Assembly (NCBI GenBank): GCA_035772405.1 | Contig: JAYKKM010000496.1 | Coordinates: forward strand, 1,986,001-2,050,000 | From: Chrysogorgia sp. JL179-B06 | Lineage: Eukaryota; Cnidaria; Anthozoa; Scleralcyonacea; Chrysogorgiidae | DNA: 64,000 nt | Direction of reading: 5' to 3' | Shown: in pieces, positions 1 to 13,100 of the stretch | How the letters are laid out: each line of letters starts with the position of its first letter | Position numbering within the stretch: position 1 is the first letter of the stretch | Made by a program: the position numbers and the translations under genes | The notes under the pieces: model-generated | Seen by the model: only the letters and a program-made list of their open reading frames with translations | What the model was told of the DNA's origin: nothing | Databases searched by the model: none

Positions 1-2110
1 AGGGTTGTTTAGCTTTCTAATGTTTTTCTTAGTATCCTTGCTGTTCCAAGTAGAGTCGTTTTCTGGATTTGCTCAATCTTGATCTTGATTCCAATCTTTT
101 CTATCCACTGTTCAAATATTTTACTCACAGCTCCTAGAGCTCCAACTACAACTGGAACTATTTCTACCTTCCTCGTCGACCACAATCGTTTAACTTCTCG
201 CTTCAATTCATCATATTTCTCTATCTTTTCTCCTTCCTTCTTTCCGACTCTGTTGTCTCCCGGGATAGCAATATCGATTATCATGCATTTCCGTTCTTTT
301 TTGTCTACTATGATTATATATGGTCTCCTACACTCTATGTAGTGGTCACACTGAATCATAAAATCCCAAAGCATCTTTATCTGATTTGATTCCACCAGTC
401 CTTCGGGGGTATGCTCGTACCATTTGTCTAATCTTTCTAGGCCATATTTCCCACATAGTGTCCAATGAATAATCCTTGCAACATTGTCATGGCGTCTTTT
501 GTACTCTCTTTGAGGAAGCTTTGTACATACACTGATTAGGTGTCCCACGCTTTCTCCCTTTTCTCCACAGAGCCTGCACAACGGTGATTCTACTGTCTTG
601 TCAATGTTGAACTTGATGTAGTTAGTTCTTGATGCCTGTTCCTGTGCTGCACATATCAAAGCCTCTGTTCCTGTTCCACACCATCTCCTTGTCAATGTCT
701 TCGCTTGCTTCCCTGACGAACTTACCATACATCTTCTTATATATTATTATTTCTCCATCTTTGTTCCCTTTCCTCTATTTCTTTCTTCTTTAGGCACACA
801 ATCCTCAGTATGGATTACATCGCTTACCCTTACTTCATCTAGCATTGGTTCTACAGCATTCTTAACATACCATCCAATACTATTTTCTTCAGATCTGATA
901 CAGCTTTTACAACTTATCAACCCTCGTCCGCCTTTTCCTCTTGGTCATCACTCTTAGGATGGAAAACATCGTGAAAGTCAGCAATTTCCTCGTCTTTCTA
1001 TCCAAACCGAGTACTTTCGCATTGTTCCAACTTACTATACCTGCACCATATCTGAGTAGTGCAATTGCCCATGTATCTATTGCTTGCATCATGTTTTCTT
1101 CCATCCATCTCAGTCTTCTCAAATACTCTTTCGTGAATATCATTCTCATTTCTTCTTCCATCACTCTGTCCATCTCTAGAATTCCCAAGTATTTATAGCC
1201 ATCTGCTTCAATTGCTTTCATCACATCTCCACTTGGTAGCACTACTCCTTCGTACTTAACAGTCTTTCCTCTTTTCAGTATCAATACTCCACACTTCGTC
1301 TTGATTCCAAATTCCATCCCAATGTCTTTGCTAAATAAATACACAGTCTTTACTGAGTCAATTTTTGGGTTTCATTTTTGCCATACATCTTGAGGTCGTC
1401 CATAAACAATAACTGATTGATCTTTTGCTGTTTACCTTTAAACTCATAACCCGCTTTAACTTTCCTTAGTAAAAGACTTAAAGGTGTTACGCAAAGCACA
1501 AAAAGTAGTGGCGACAAACTGTCTCCCTGAAATATTCCTCTCCTAATTCTCACATAACCCAAACTCTCCGCACGACGTCAACTCTGTTTTTCATTTCCGC
1601 ATGTTGTTAGTTATGAATTGTTCCACATTCTTGGCATATCTCAAACATCTTAAAACACTCAGCAATCCAAGAATGAGGCACCATATCATATGCCTTTTGG
1701 TAGTCTATCCAGGCCATTACTAAATTGGTATGCCTTCTCTTACAGTCCTTTAAAACCATCTTGTCTATAAGCAACTGGTCTTTAGTTCCTCTACATTTCC
1801 TTTTACACCCTTTTTGCTCGTTTGGGAGGACCTTATTGTTCTCCAGGAAACTGTACATGCTTTCAGCTATAATTCCGTTTGTAAGCTTCCACATTAATGG
1901 TAAACACGATATGGGTCTAAAGTTATCCACAGCATTACCTTTTGCTGGATCCTTTAGGCATAGTGTCGTTCTTCCACTGGTCATCCAGTCAAGGGTTTCT
2001 ACTTCTCCGTTCAAGATCTTTTCCATTTGTTCCGCCATCCTTTGGTGGCATGATGTTAATTTCTTGATCCAAAATCCCTGTACTCCATCATGACCTGGCG
2101 CTTTTCAATT
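1..2110 (-). mobile_element. R2-type (restriction-like endonuclease) non-LTR retrotransposon copy A, 5'-truncated and broken
   Basis: Four minus-strand frames form one decayed ORF reading from 2110 to 9. It begins abruptly at [12 protein letters not shown] (about 2110-2075), the start of the reverse transcriptase domain. It continues with [15 protein letters not shown] and [15 protein letters not shown] (1607-2038), IFQGDSLSPLLF and the catalytic LFMDDLKMYG (1350-1562), thumb sequence (907-1344), and a C-terminal part (9-728). That last part has a C-x2-C...H-x4-C zinc motif (CRLCGEKGESVGHLISVC) followed by an endonuclease-like IIDIAIPGD segment. This zinc knuckle plus C-terminal nuclease layout is that of R2/NeSL/R4-type elements; the exact clade is not resolved. 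Frame changes between the pieces mean it is not active. The start coincides with the edge of the next element, so this is a 5'-truncated insertion. Confidence 0.8.
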
Positions 2111-3172
2111 CGGCATCTTTCGGCATTGCACTTCCACTTTCTCTTTGTTGATATGTATGGTAAGTTTATGTTTATTTAACCAGTTTTTGACTAAATTAAG
2201 GTCTTCATTTAACTTGCGTTGAAGATCTGCTGAGGAGGAAGCAGAACAATAAATTGCCGCATCATCAGCAAACAGCGAGGCCTGGGAGTTTTTTAAACAT
2301 TTAGCAAGGTCGTTGATGTACACCAAGAAAAACAGTGGTCCAAGTACACTGCCCTGAGGTACTCCAATATTGACCTGTCTCACGGAGGAGATGGTATTTC
2401 CTATAGCTGTTCGCTGCCTCCGATTCATCAGAAAGGACCTGAACCATGTCACTGATGCACTGTCAGCGCCCAGAGATTGTAGTTTAAGCAATAGGATACG
2501 GTGGTTAACGGTATCAAATGCCTTGCGCAAATCCAAATATACAACACCCATCACCTTCCCATGTTCCATACCATTTAAAACTTCGTCCGAGAATTGAAGT
2601 AATGCACTTGCAGTTGATCTCTTTTGCCGAAAACCATATTGTCTTGTGTACAAGAATTTGTTGTGATTTAAATATTCATATAATTGGCTGTGAACAGCAC
2701 GCTCAATTATTTTACTTATCGTTGGTAACACGGAGATAGGCCTGTAGTTATCACAGTTATCAGTTTCTCCACTCTTCTTGAACAGTGCTGTTACCTTAGC
2801 TGATTTCCAATTTGATGGGAATTTTCCACTTTCAAAGGAAAGATTTATGATGTTCTTGATGACAGGAGCTATGATACTGGTTGCATCTTTTAGCAATCTA
2901 GCACTTATTTTGTCTAAGCCTATTGATTTATTTGGCTTTAGATTGTTAAGTTGAGTAGAGACAAATTCTTCAGAGACAAAGTTTAGGGTAAATTCCAGGT
3001 CAGTTTTCAATGGAAACTGTTCATCATCAATAACATTACTAAACATTTTACCCAATTTTTGACCAACGGTCGAGAAGTGCTTGTTGAAAATTTCAACAAT
3101 ATCTTCAAGTTTGGTAAAACGTTTATTCTTGGAGTTAATTGCCTGAACACCAATGACACTCTTTGTGTCCAC
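2104..3172 (-). mobile_element. CR1/jockey-like LINE reverse transcriptase fragment
   Basis: A 355-residue frame carries the reverse transcriptase blocks in order: LKPNKSIGLDKISARLLK, NYRPISVLPTISKIIERA, QYGFRQKRSTASALL, VVYLDLRKAFDTVNH, GVPQGSVLGPLFF and the catalytic ASLFADDAAIY. It lacks the upstream endonuclease and stops after KLTIHINKE, where R2-type copy A begins, so both ends are missing. The frame is otherwise unbroken over more than 1 kb, so this copy is younger than most in the window. The family is CR1/jockey/L2-like by motif; clade assignment would need a tree. Confidence 0.85.
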
Positions 3173-3190
3173 ATGAGTGCACTGTATTAC

Positions 3191-3235
3191 AAATAAATAT
3201 AATTAAGTACATATTGCACTTAATTATATTTATTT
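3191..3235. repeat. Perfect 18-bp inverted repeat (hairpin, 9-nt loop)
   Basis: Bases 3191-3208 (aaataaatataattaagt) are the exact reverse complement of 3218-3235, separated by nine bases. It lies in AT-rich sequence just beyond the 5' edge of the LINE fragment at 2104-3172. Chance is less improbable here because of the base composition. Confidence 0.7.
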
Positions 3236-3239
3236 AAAA

Positions 3240-3408
3240 TTGGAGGATTTTATATATGTATAAATGTTTTTAAAAGACGATTTTTAGATTTTTATGTAAT
3301 AAATTATCATTAATTTGTAAAATATAGTATTATCTAATTGTAATTAATTTCAGATGTAATTGAGATTTTATTGAATAAAGTTATATTATTATTATTAAAA
3401 AAAAAAAA

Positions 3409-3479
<71 letters not shown>
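3240..3479 (+). repeat. Probable LINE 3' tail ending in a long (ATT)n microsatellite
   Basis: Sequence up to about 3385 ends in ttgaataaagttatatt and runs into (ATT)n, a short A-run, then (ATT)n to 3479. An AATAAA box followed by simple repeats is how several LINE tails in this window end (for example 55.9 kb). The microsatellite abuts the minus-strand LINE fragment at 3480, so two truncated elements meet at the simple repeat. Confidence 0.6.
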
Positions 3480-4215
3480 CGATCTTGGAGGCTTAGAACT
3501 CGTGCAAGTTGAGTTGCATTCAGGTTAAGAGTAACAATGCTTGCATATGCTAATAAGGGCATAATCATGCACTTGTAAATGGATTCAGCAGCATCCATTG
3601 TTAGAGACCATCGTATTTTCTTCAGCAACCTCAATCTACCAGATGCTTTCTTGAACGACAAATAGAAATGCTCATTTAAGTTTGCGGTTTGATCCACTAA
3701 AACTCCCAGGTACTTATACTTGCTTGAAAAATTTATTAGCCGATCATTGAAATGGACTTTCAAGGTCTTGTTCCGGATTCTCCTGTTGGTACCCAATAGC
3801 ATTGACTCAGTTTTGCCTTTGTTGAGATTTATCAAAAGATCGTTTTCATTCAACCACTTAGCAACCACTTTTCATCGGTGAGTTGATTTTCAATTTTATC
3901 AATCTCACGCCCAGATAGAAACAAGACGGTGTCATCAGCATACTTTATGATATTTGCACTGTTTAGATGATCGTCAATGTCATTAATGTATAATATGAAT
4001 AAAAGGGGTCCCAAGATGGAACCTTGCGGAACCCCCGATGTCAGTTGGAATTTCTCGGATACGGAGCCGTCAAAGTTGACAAATTGTGACCGATTGAACA
4101 GGTAGTTAGTAAACCATTCCATTTCAACTGATTGTACGCCAAAGCCCTCCAATTTATTCAGTAGATTGGAATGAGACACCGTGTCGAAGGCTTTCAAGAG
4201 ATCAATGAAGACCAC
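3480..4215 (-). mobile_element. CR1-like LINE reverse transcriptase fragment with a frameshift
   Basis: Two overlapping minus-strand frames belong to one reverse transcriptase. The first (4215-3850) has VFIDLLKAFDTVSH, SGVPQGSILGPLLF and the catalytic NIIKYADDTVLFL. The second (3868-3476) continues with KWLNENDLLINLNKGKTE, YKYLGVLVD and the post-RT helix region, ending at VLSLQDR where the microsatellite starts. One frameshift near 3860 joins them. Both ends are cut, and the fragment is an inactive relic. Confidence 0.85.
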
Positions 4216-4419
4216 ACCCGTTAATAAATAAAAACATTATTATTATGCAATGATTGTAATTAGAATTTAGTTATAGATTAAAAGATTATAGATTATAAGT
4301 TATGGATAAAAAGCAAACAAAACTCTTTCAGTTTAAATAAAAAAGTAGAGATCTATATGAGTCACAAAGCACACTAAGATAGTCACAAAGTACATTAAGT
4401 CTAAATCAATACGACTTAC

Positions 4420-7124
4420 CTTTCCTGATTGTCCTAAGGTTTGAATTGTACCATCCAGTTGAACGTTTTCTATCTCAAAGTAAATCTCGCCACCTCCACG
4501 TCCTCCTTGGGTTCTCGCATAACCCTGACCACCTCCACTACCCAAGGTACCGTTAGTGTAAATAGAACCATAGGGAAGCCTATGACACAATGTCCCACTA
4601 CCTCGTCCACCTCGTCCACCATGACTTCCTCCTGATCCACCAGAACTCGAAGAAGAACCAGCCCCAGGTCCCTGGTTGCTTGCATAACCTCCCCAGTCCA
4701 CGGTAACACGACCAGATGTGGACACTGTGAGATTTTTAGTGAAGACGTTGACGGAGCCAGCTTCCAACCTTCCACTGATAGAAACTGCATCACGCATGCG
4801 TATTACTGAAGGAGAGCTTCCTGAAGTAGGGTTGTGTAAACCTTGCTTGGAATCTAGACTTAGTACTCCAACAGAATTTATAGTTAATAAATGGCCTACT
4901 AACGGTAATGGTTTAATGGTCATCATTGTACCTGTGATGGTTGTTGTTGTAATATTAAATGATTCTGAAGGGAGAAAGTTAAACGTCCCTGTGACAAGAA
5001 GTTCCTTCCAATACGGAGCAACAGACAGAAGATCAGTTGTAAGTTGACCACTCACACTGACACTTACTGCTTTAATTTGTGAATAATTGAAGCATCTTTT
5101 TAATACAGCAATAGCCTGAGGTCCAAACTCAGCGTGATGTATAGTAGAGTTTGTTTTGCCTTGAAATACAACGTCACCAAACGACGTCATTTTGCCATTT
5201 ACTTCGAATATATCAATTGAAAAGTTTCCAATGGAATAGAACTGAAAGTCGCCTGAGTCATCGATCACTAGCGAGTCCAATCCATCCTGAATAGATAACG
5301 ATCCTGCTTGAAAGAGACCTTTTACAAAGAGTCGACGTACCTGGATGTCTGAGAAGGCTTTATGTTTTGAACACGACACGTCATATATACTAGACATTAA
5401 CTTAACGATAGCTCCTCTGTCTACCACAAATTCATGTGTTCTGTTGGAGTTAAAACCAAGGATCGAAACTTGCTTCGCGATTTCCAAATTCCCAGAAACA
5501 TGAATGCGGTCGACATGAAACTGGTCACGAAAGTCGACAGTCATAAATCCTTTGTTTCCAATCTTTAAGTAGTCCCATCCTTCAGCCGTGGTCACTAAAC
5601 TGGCAGAAAATGTGCCATTAATATCGACAGCAGACACACGAATGGATGAAATTCCTGAGCTTTTCTTGGAATTAAGTGTGATAACACCCCTTTCCTGGAT
5701 GACAATATTACGTGTTCGTTGTTCACTAAGACCTCTTATGGATACTGCTTTCTCGATTTTTAAATTACCCGAAACTTGTATACTGTTGGTGCGAAACTCG
5801 TCCACAAAGTCGACAGTCATAAATCCTTTGTTTTCAATGTTTAAGTAGTCCCATCCTTCAGCCGTGGTCACGAGACCAGCAGAAAATGTTCCATTAATAT
5901 GGACAGCAGACGCACGAATAGACGAAATTCCTGAGCTTTTGTTGGAATTAAGTGTGATAACACCCCTATCGTGGATGACAATATTACGTGTTCGTTGTTC
6001 ACTAAGACCTCTTATGGATACCGCTTTCTCGATTTTTAAATTACCCGAAACTTGTATACTGTTGGTCCGAAACTCGTCCACAAAGTTGACAGTCATAAAT
6101 CCTCCAGCCATGACATGAAGATCAGTCCATCCTCTAACAGCAGAAATTCTACCAGCTATAAAATGACCAGAAACAACAACAGTTGAAGCACGAATGAAGG
6201 AAACATTAGATTGCTGTAAAGAACCAACTGCGTTGAAAATCTTCAATGAACCACCAGTTTGGATGGTAATTGTACCAGAAGTCTCTAACCCATTTACATC
6301 ATATAAATCAAGGGTGCCAGTAACGGTCCATGAACCAGATGTATCAACACGGTTAACATAAGCAATGGCGTTTTGCATTGCTAAGGTTGCTTGGGAACCA
6401 AGGATAATACTTGATGACCTGATGGTTATGCTAGGATTAAGCAAATTAACCTGACCATAGATGACTACATTGCGAATTTTGAATATACCGTCGGTTATTT
6501 CAGTATTCATGTAGCCACGTGTTCCAACAGACAATGTATTCCAGCCAGTAGAAGTTAAAGTAGCAGCGTTTAACAAACCATTTATAACAACATCATTAGC
6601 ATTCAATGTCAGAGGAAATACAGAATAAAACCTTGCGTTGTTCCCTACCATAAACTTACCACCAGAAACATTGATCACTTTTGTAGCATTATTTTGCAAC
6701 AACTTCACTTCGTAACCAGTGCTGTCCTCAATTATGAAATCAGTCAATTTAAGATGGGTGGGTTTAGATCCTGGTTGCATAATAAAAGATCCTCCATAAC
6801 GACCAATGCGTAATCTCGGAATGTATGTTAAATCCAGTTGACCATAAATGTGAAGGCTTCTCTCAATAATCACGACAGCTCTAGAGTTATTGTGAAATCC
6901 CAATACTGAGGACTGGAACATAACTAGGCATGGCGACAGTCGTGTTGTCACGCTTAAAGATTGTGATGGTGAAATAAACAACTGGCCACTACCATCATCT
7001 GAAATGGTATCCACAGTTACAGCTGATGACGAAGAACTCGTGAAAAGAACTCGAGAACTGCCACTTAACTTGACAACATCAATGTGGATGAAACTTTTTT
7101 CAAGAATGAACCAAGTTACAGTTG
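4420..7124 (-). CDS. Exon 8 of the split gene: beta-rich repeats and second Gly-rich module
   Basis: This 2705-nt exon reads about 900 codons without a stop. The acceptor is ttctactacag before 7124; the donor is GTAAGT after 4420, with the codons for QSGK before it. The frame runs on upstream to 7254, but its first 18 or so codons lie in a MITE, so that Met is not the start. The protein alternates V/I/T/S-rich strands (for example FMTVDFVDEFRTNSIQVSG) with many N-x-S/T sites (NATK, NVSG, NGTF, NRTH, NITT), as in secreted beta-helix-like proteins. Two units of 92 residues are nearly identical. The end is a Gly-rich module (GGSHGGRGGRG, LPYGSIYTNGTLGSGGG) that parallels the one in exon 1. No catalytic motif or membrane segment is seen. 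Confidence 0.85.
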
Positions 7125-10100
7125 CTGTAGTAGAAAAAAGATTAATACAAAAAACGTGGGTATCTAGACATTTTACAAAAATGCTATAAGTTTTTAAAGG
7201 TGCCGTCAAGTCCGTTCTGCGCATATGTGATATTTCAAACGTGAGGGACTCCATATGTCAACAAACTTTAACGAATAGATTTGCGACAGTTCGAAAGCGA
7301 GTATTCGTCAAAGGTGGCGAAGGCGCGAGTGGTAGTTTGATATATTATCTACATCTAGGAACAGAACAGCTTCTTATAACACACTTTTTAGGCGGAAAAG
7401 CTCAAGCGTGGAAAACAAATCCGCAATACTTCATGTTCAATGTTTATATATAATGCAATGTATACAAACAATATAAACAGAAACGTGGACATGCGCAGAA
7501 CGGACTTGACGGCACCTTTAAAGTTTCTTTTAAAAAAACTAAAATAGTAATATTGACGCCAAGCTGCAAATATTTGTCGACATTTACATATTGAGATGCG
7601 AAATGGCAAAATATCGGATGTTTTAGCAAGAACCGAATCAAGCATGTTCAAAGCTATATGCAAAAAAGTCCAGAAAAAGAAAGACCAAAAAGCAATGTGT
7701 ATGTAGAATATAAACAAAAGATAAATCAGAAAAATATTGATAAACAATTTTTTTATCAAAAATGTACATTAGGTTTCTCTACCTGATCTTTTAAACTGTT
7801 CAAAATTGTTCCATTGAGTAACCTTTAAAATAGAATAATCCAATTAGAAAAAACAAATTTTATAATTCAAAATACGTGCAGATACTATTGTAGTATCCAC
7901 ACCCCCATGTATGTACACGTGACGTTATAACAAATATACTATTCTATCTGTCATTTCATCATGAACTAAAATGGTTGGCATGACTTAAACACCAAACACT
8001 GATTTCGTTTCCACAGGTGATACCACGGGTGAGGGAACAACGACAAAGAAGTCACAAAGTCAAATATTACGAATATCACCGTTGGAGCTCGGATAAAACC
8101 CAATTATTGAAGTTGCATAAGAAACCATGCAGCTGAGTTCATCCGATTAAAGTGCCTATCCGGGTTTTGGGGATTTTACATATTCGTAATCTTTCGATTC
8201 TACTATTTTTCCCTGCTAAAGTTGATTTACTATTCACAGGATATGACGTCAAAGCAAGGACACGCGAAGTCATTGTACACTGATTCAACAGTGAAATACA
8301 AAGAAAGTTTGGCTCTGAACTTTAAACACACGTACGAGTTTAGACAAAATTTGCTCAATTCCCAAACTTTTTTTGTATTTCACTGCTGAATCAATGTGCA
8401 ATGTTTTTGCGTGTCCCTGCTTTGACGTCATTTCCTGTGAATAGTAAATCACTTTAGCAAGGAAAAGGTATGAAGATGAAATTTTTTGCACGACAAGATA
8501 TTTTACAATTCTTCTCAAGAGATTCCAAAGATCACAAATATGTAAAATCCCCAAACCCCAGATAGGTGTTAAAACCATATCAGAGTGCACTGACATCTTG
8601 CTAAACAAAAACCCACGAGCGGTACTGGTACGACCTCCGGTATATTTCGCGTCAATACATCATCATATAACATCTCTGATCTTACTCGTTAGCCCAATAC
8701 TGTATATAGCCTATCCACAATTTGACAACTTTAGTAGCTTTTCATATTTATTATTGCTTCATATCCAAACATTGGTGTTTTACGAATAAATGTACCAAAT
8801 ATGTACTAATTTTCAGAATACTATACTTTTTGAGGATTGTGGCACCTTACCTAGTGAGTTAGCTAAACATGTGGATACATAAAATAATGGTAAATGAGAA
8901 TATATGTTGTAAATGAAAAGTTTTCTTTACTAACTTACCTGCAAAGAATTAAAGTCGTTATGGACAAGTAAAGTGTTGAATTTCTTTCCGTTCTTCATAT
9001 AGCTACGGAAAACTGTTCCAGATGCACCAGGTTCATTATTGGAAACTAAAATAATGGAGCAGTTTTAAGGTTTGTGATTGGATAACGCTACTAGTGGTCT
9101 ATCACCAATAGAACACTAGTAACTCAGCCGATCAGAATGCCGAATTTGCAATAGACCACTAGTAGTTGGTTGATACTAACACGCGTTAACATAATTTCTG
9201 AGCTTAAACGAGTTCTGATTGGCTGACTGACCAGTAACTCTGAGACGATAGTAAATCATACTTGAAACCAGACTGAATTTATTCGTTCCAGTTCCCTCTC
9301 TCAGAATCATCATTTTGATGTAAGGCTTGTAAAACATGACGAATTTTTTTCTTCAAAATGGCGACTATTATTATAACTAAAAAATTATCGAAAAGGCTCA
9401 AAAACTTAGCATAAAGACATTGTATATATCATATTTCTCTCAAGATAGAACTGTCTTAGGGTAAGGAAGTTGTTTATCGTATAATTATTTGTATTTTTAC
9501 GACTGTTTTGATCATTAGTGTGTTTTTGAAAGCTGCACTAGTGTGAAGAAAACATCGAGCATTGGATTTACAAATTATATCTAACACAGTTCAAACTGTC
9601 TGTTTAAAACCTCGCAATTGAATATTCAGTTCAAGCCTGAAATTATACTAAAAATTATTCCTAAGTCTTGTCGAGTGATGTATATGTTTCTGAGAAAATC
9701 AAATGCAGATCCGCGCGAATAACTTCAAAATGGCGTCTGTAGTGCAAAATAATATGCAATGTACGTCCATATTTATAAGTATTATTATTTTGTCGTTAAG
9801 TTAACTCGTTAAATATTGAAATCACACCAATCAAGGATGAGGATTTAATATAATTTTAAATTGTGAGATTTTTAACATTTTAGTTTCTTGCTTTTACCGT
9901 GAGAATCGAGTAGAAAATCGTGAGACCGTGAGATTGTGGTCAAAACCGCGAGTGTCACGGCAAAACCGTGAGACTTGGCAGGTCTGCAGATGATTTGTGA
10001 ATACACAAAATAAGACATAAACAGAAGATAAACATCGCGAGAACCCAAACTATGTATAAAAATATGATCAAGATAGTATAAAGTAATATTTCGACTTCAT

Positions 10101-13100
10101 TACAAAGTCATCACCAGAACAGATGACAAGACTCAAATATCTGGGAGCACAAATATCCCTATTTACCTCTCTGACAAACTAGAAAAAAATTAGCGTCGTT
10201 CACTCAGGACCCTTTTCCCATATCTATCTTATTCTGAAAAATTCTGTTCTTCCACGCCTGGCAGACGGACGCCATATTCCATGCTGTAAGACGTTTAATA
10301 AAATTATTGAACCTCGCGCCTCTTCAACCTTCTCCCACCTACCAGAGAAAACTCTCATGCAGGCCGTGTTTTGCGCAATTCTAATGACCTTTTATTATTT
10401 AAGAGCAGAACAGGTTTAGGAAGAGTTTTTTCCCTTTCCACTCTAAAGTGTAATAACGATTGTAAATAATACTATCTTATACTTAGCTGCTTATAAAATA
10501 TACTTGTTAAAATACTGTAATTCACTTTTCAGTGCGATTGTATTTTTGAAATAAACCTTTTATTATTATTATATTATATTATTATTATTATCAACGATCT
10601 TAGATGCAGTAGGGAAGATGACATCATCAAAGAGGAACTAAACCTATTTACATAATAAATAGTCAAAGTGAGATATTAGGGACCATCACGTAATTAATCT
10701 TGGGAAACGGCAAACCTCAAGATGTCACGTGTCAATGGTCTTGCCGTCGCGCTTGCCGTTCTCGGTTCACGTTTCAACGTCTGGAAGCCCCTCTAGAGGT
10801 AACTGACTTACGGCAAGGGTTTTTAGCAACTTAAACTAAATACACTCGCGTTCAAGGCTAAAATTTAGGGTTTTTGTATGTTTATGCTACTTAAATGTTA
10901 AGTTTTTAACGTTTAACATTTAATTATATATGAGATTTGAGCATTTACATAAAGTAGTGTGAGCGAAGGGTAAACAAACATGGCGACTCTACATTATGTG
11001 ATTGGAGTGGACCGTCATGCTAAAGTTGATTATGGTTGTTACGGCAAACGGCAAACCGCTGACAGCTAACTGCAGTTTGCCGTTTGCCGTTTCCCGGGAT
11101 TAACGCCATGCTAAAGGTCTCTATTACAAAAAAAATAAAGTGAGATAAAAGCTTTGAGGCCAGAGTCACAGAAACTCCGATATACTGCACCCCAAAGATC
11201 GTGTCTATGAGGGTTTGGTTTCGACCATTCAGAAGGAAACTTATAATATAGATTTAATATAATACCGCATCTGATTGGCTGTCGTGCGTGCTCCATTTCT
11301 CGATGGAAAAATGTAAATGAAATGTAGCGAATGAGGGAAAGCTTGGAGTAGAAAGACGATACATAGACGATCGTTAATCTCATATCCCCAGAAAAATAAT
11401 TCTGAGCACCGGACAGGAATCGAACCTGCAACCTTCTCTACATTACTACATCACTGTATATATATATATATAATATATATATAGTACAATATCTACAGAC
11501 ACGTGTTTCGCTGTTCCACAGCTCATCGGTGTAGCTTGGTACAACCTAGATATGGGCACGAGAACTAATTATACACAAGCGATTGCCGCTGACAACCGCT
11601 TGTGGTACAAACAGTATATTTGACCTTATTTTATCTAAAACCCGTTTTTTCCAGTCACATTACTTTTATTAGTCGTTGTTTATATCGGGGGGTCATTCCC
11701 TACGGTTTTAGATCCTCTTTTGATTTATTGTCTTTTAATCTCCCCGCTATCGATCGTCGTTATTCCCATCACATATCAGCGGCTTGTTCGAGTCATTCCC
11801 GTCGTTTGATGCGTATCACTATCAAATCTATGTCCAGTAATTTACAACATACTGATGACGACATCTCGGGATGTAAGTGCTCTCTCTCCCAGGTCTGCCC
11901 ACCTATTTTGTTTACCGCTATCGTTCAACAAATTCGCATGCTAAATTCCAGACTCTATGTTTTTCCTAAAGACGTTATAAGGCGTCCAAATTGGCCAAAT
12001 TACTGGGTCCTTCCCCGAATCCCTCCCAAAGCACTAGTTCCTCTAACGAAGTCACTCGTCTAGTTTTCACTATTCCCTCTGATTTGCCATTATCTGACCC
12101 CGAGAGATCTGTTCTTGCGAAAGGTCTCAAGTTTGTTCCCAACTCCGGGCCCATCGATCTATTTTCAGTTAAAGAGGATACCGAATCTTTCTTCCGCCGC
12201 ATGCGCCTCAAAGCCTTTTTTCATGATAAGCCCACTTTCAATAGCAATAAGGATATTTTCGAAGAACTCAACCCCAAGAAGTCGTCTTGGTCTCCATCCG
12301 AAGGCGATTTTTCTTCCCTTGATCTTTTCGTAAGACAATGCCGCCATGACATTGATAAATTGCACCCTCCGCGCAGAAAACAAGTTCATAACCTTAACAA
12401 AGAAGAGCTTCTAGCTTTGAATTCATTACGATGCCGAAATGACGTTGTCATAAAACCTGCGGACAAAGGTGGCGCTGTAGTTGTCTGGAGAGCGGACTTG
12501 TATCGACAAGAGGCTCTTCGTCAACTCAGCGACACCATATTTTATACTAAGTTGAATTCCGATCCCACTCAATCTCACCAAAAATCCGTCAAAACTACCA
12601 TCAAGAATTTCATCCAAGCCGGTGAATTGCCTGCCTCTGCATTTAACCTTATATTAACAACCCCCAGAACGCCTGTCATATATTTCCTACCTAAAATCCA
12701 TAAACCTAACAATCCTGGCAGGCCGATTGTTTCCGCTTGTAGTTGCCCCACCGAGCTCGTTTCCAGTTTTCTAGACAACGTTATGTATCCTTTGGTTAAG
12801 AAGTTGCCTTCTTATATCAAAGATACTAAACATGCCTTGCAAATTTTCGACCAGTTGTCAAGTCCTTATACACCGTCATTCCCCATTGTGATGGCCTTGA
12901 AGCTCTGAAGTTTTTCTTTGATCAGCGCACTAATTTAGAACCCTCCACAACCACGTTACTCCGCTTAGCAGAACTAGTGCTTACCCTTAACAATTTTTCG
13001 TTTGATGGTGAACATTATCAACAAATAAGTGGTGTTGCGATGGGCACCAAAATGGGTCCAAGCTATGCTAACTTATTTGTTGGTTATGTTGAAAAACAGA

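Noticed and set aside
4441..7189. Plus-strand frames opposite exon 8
   Set aside because: Shadows of the coding strand; no domain, and the minus strand has splice borders and homologous repeats.
7241..7453. A 70-codon plus frame with VFVKGGEGASGSLIYYLHLG
   Set aside because: It looked like a Gly-rich exon of the same gene family, but lies wholly inside the TTAA MITE (7198-7517) and on the wrong strand.
7388..7759. Hydrophobic minus-strand frame (123 codons) upstream of exon 8
   Set aside because: AT-rich, overlaps the MITE, no splice borders that fit; chance frame.
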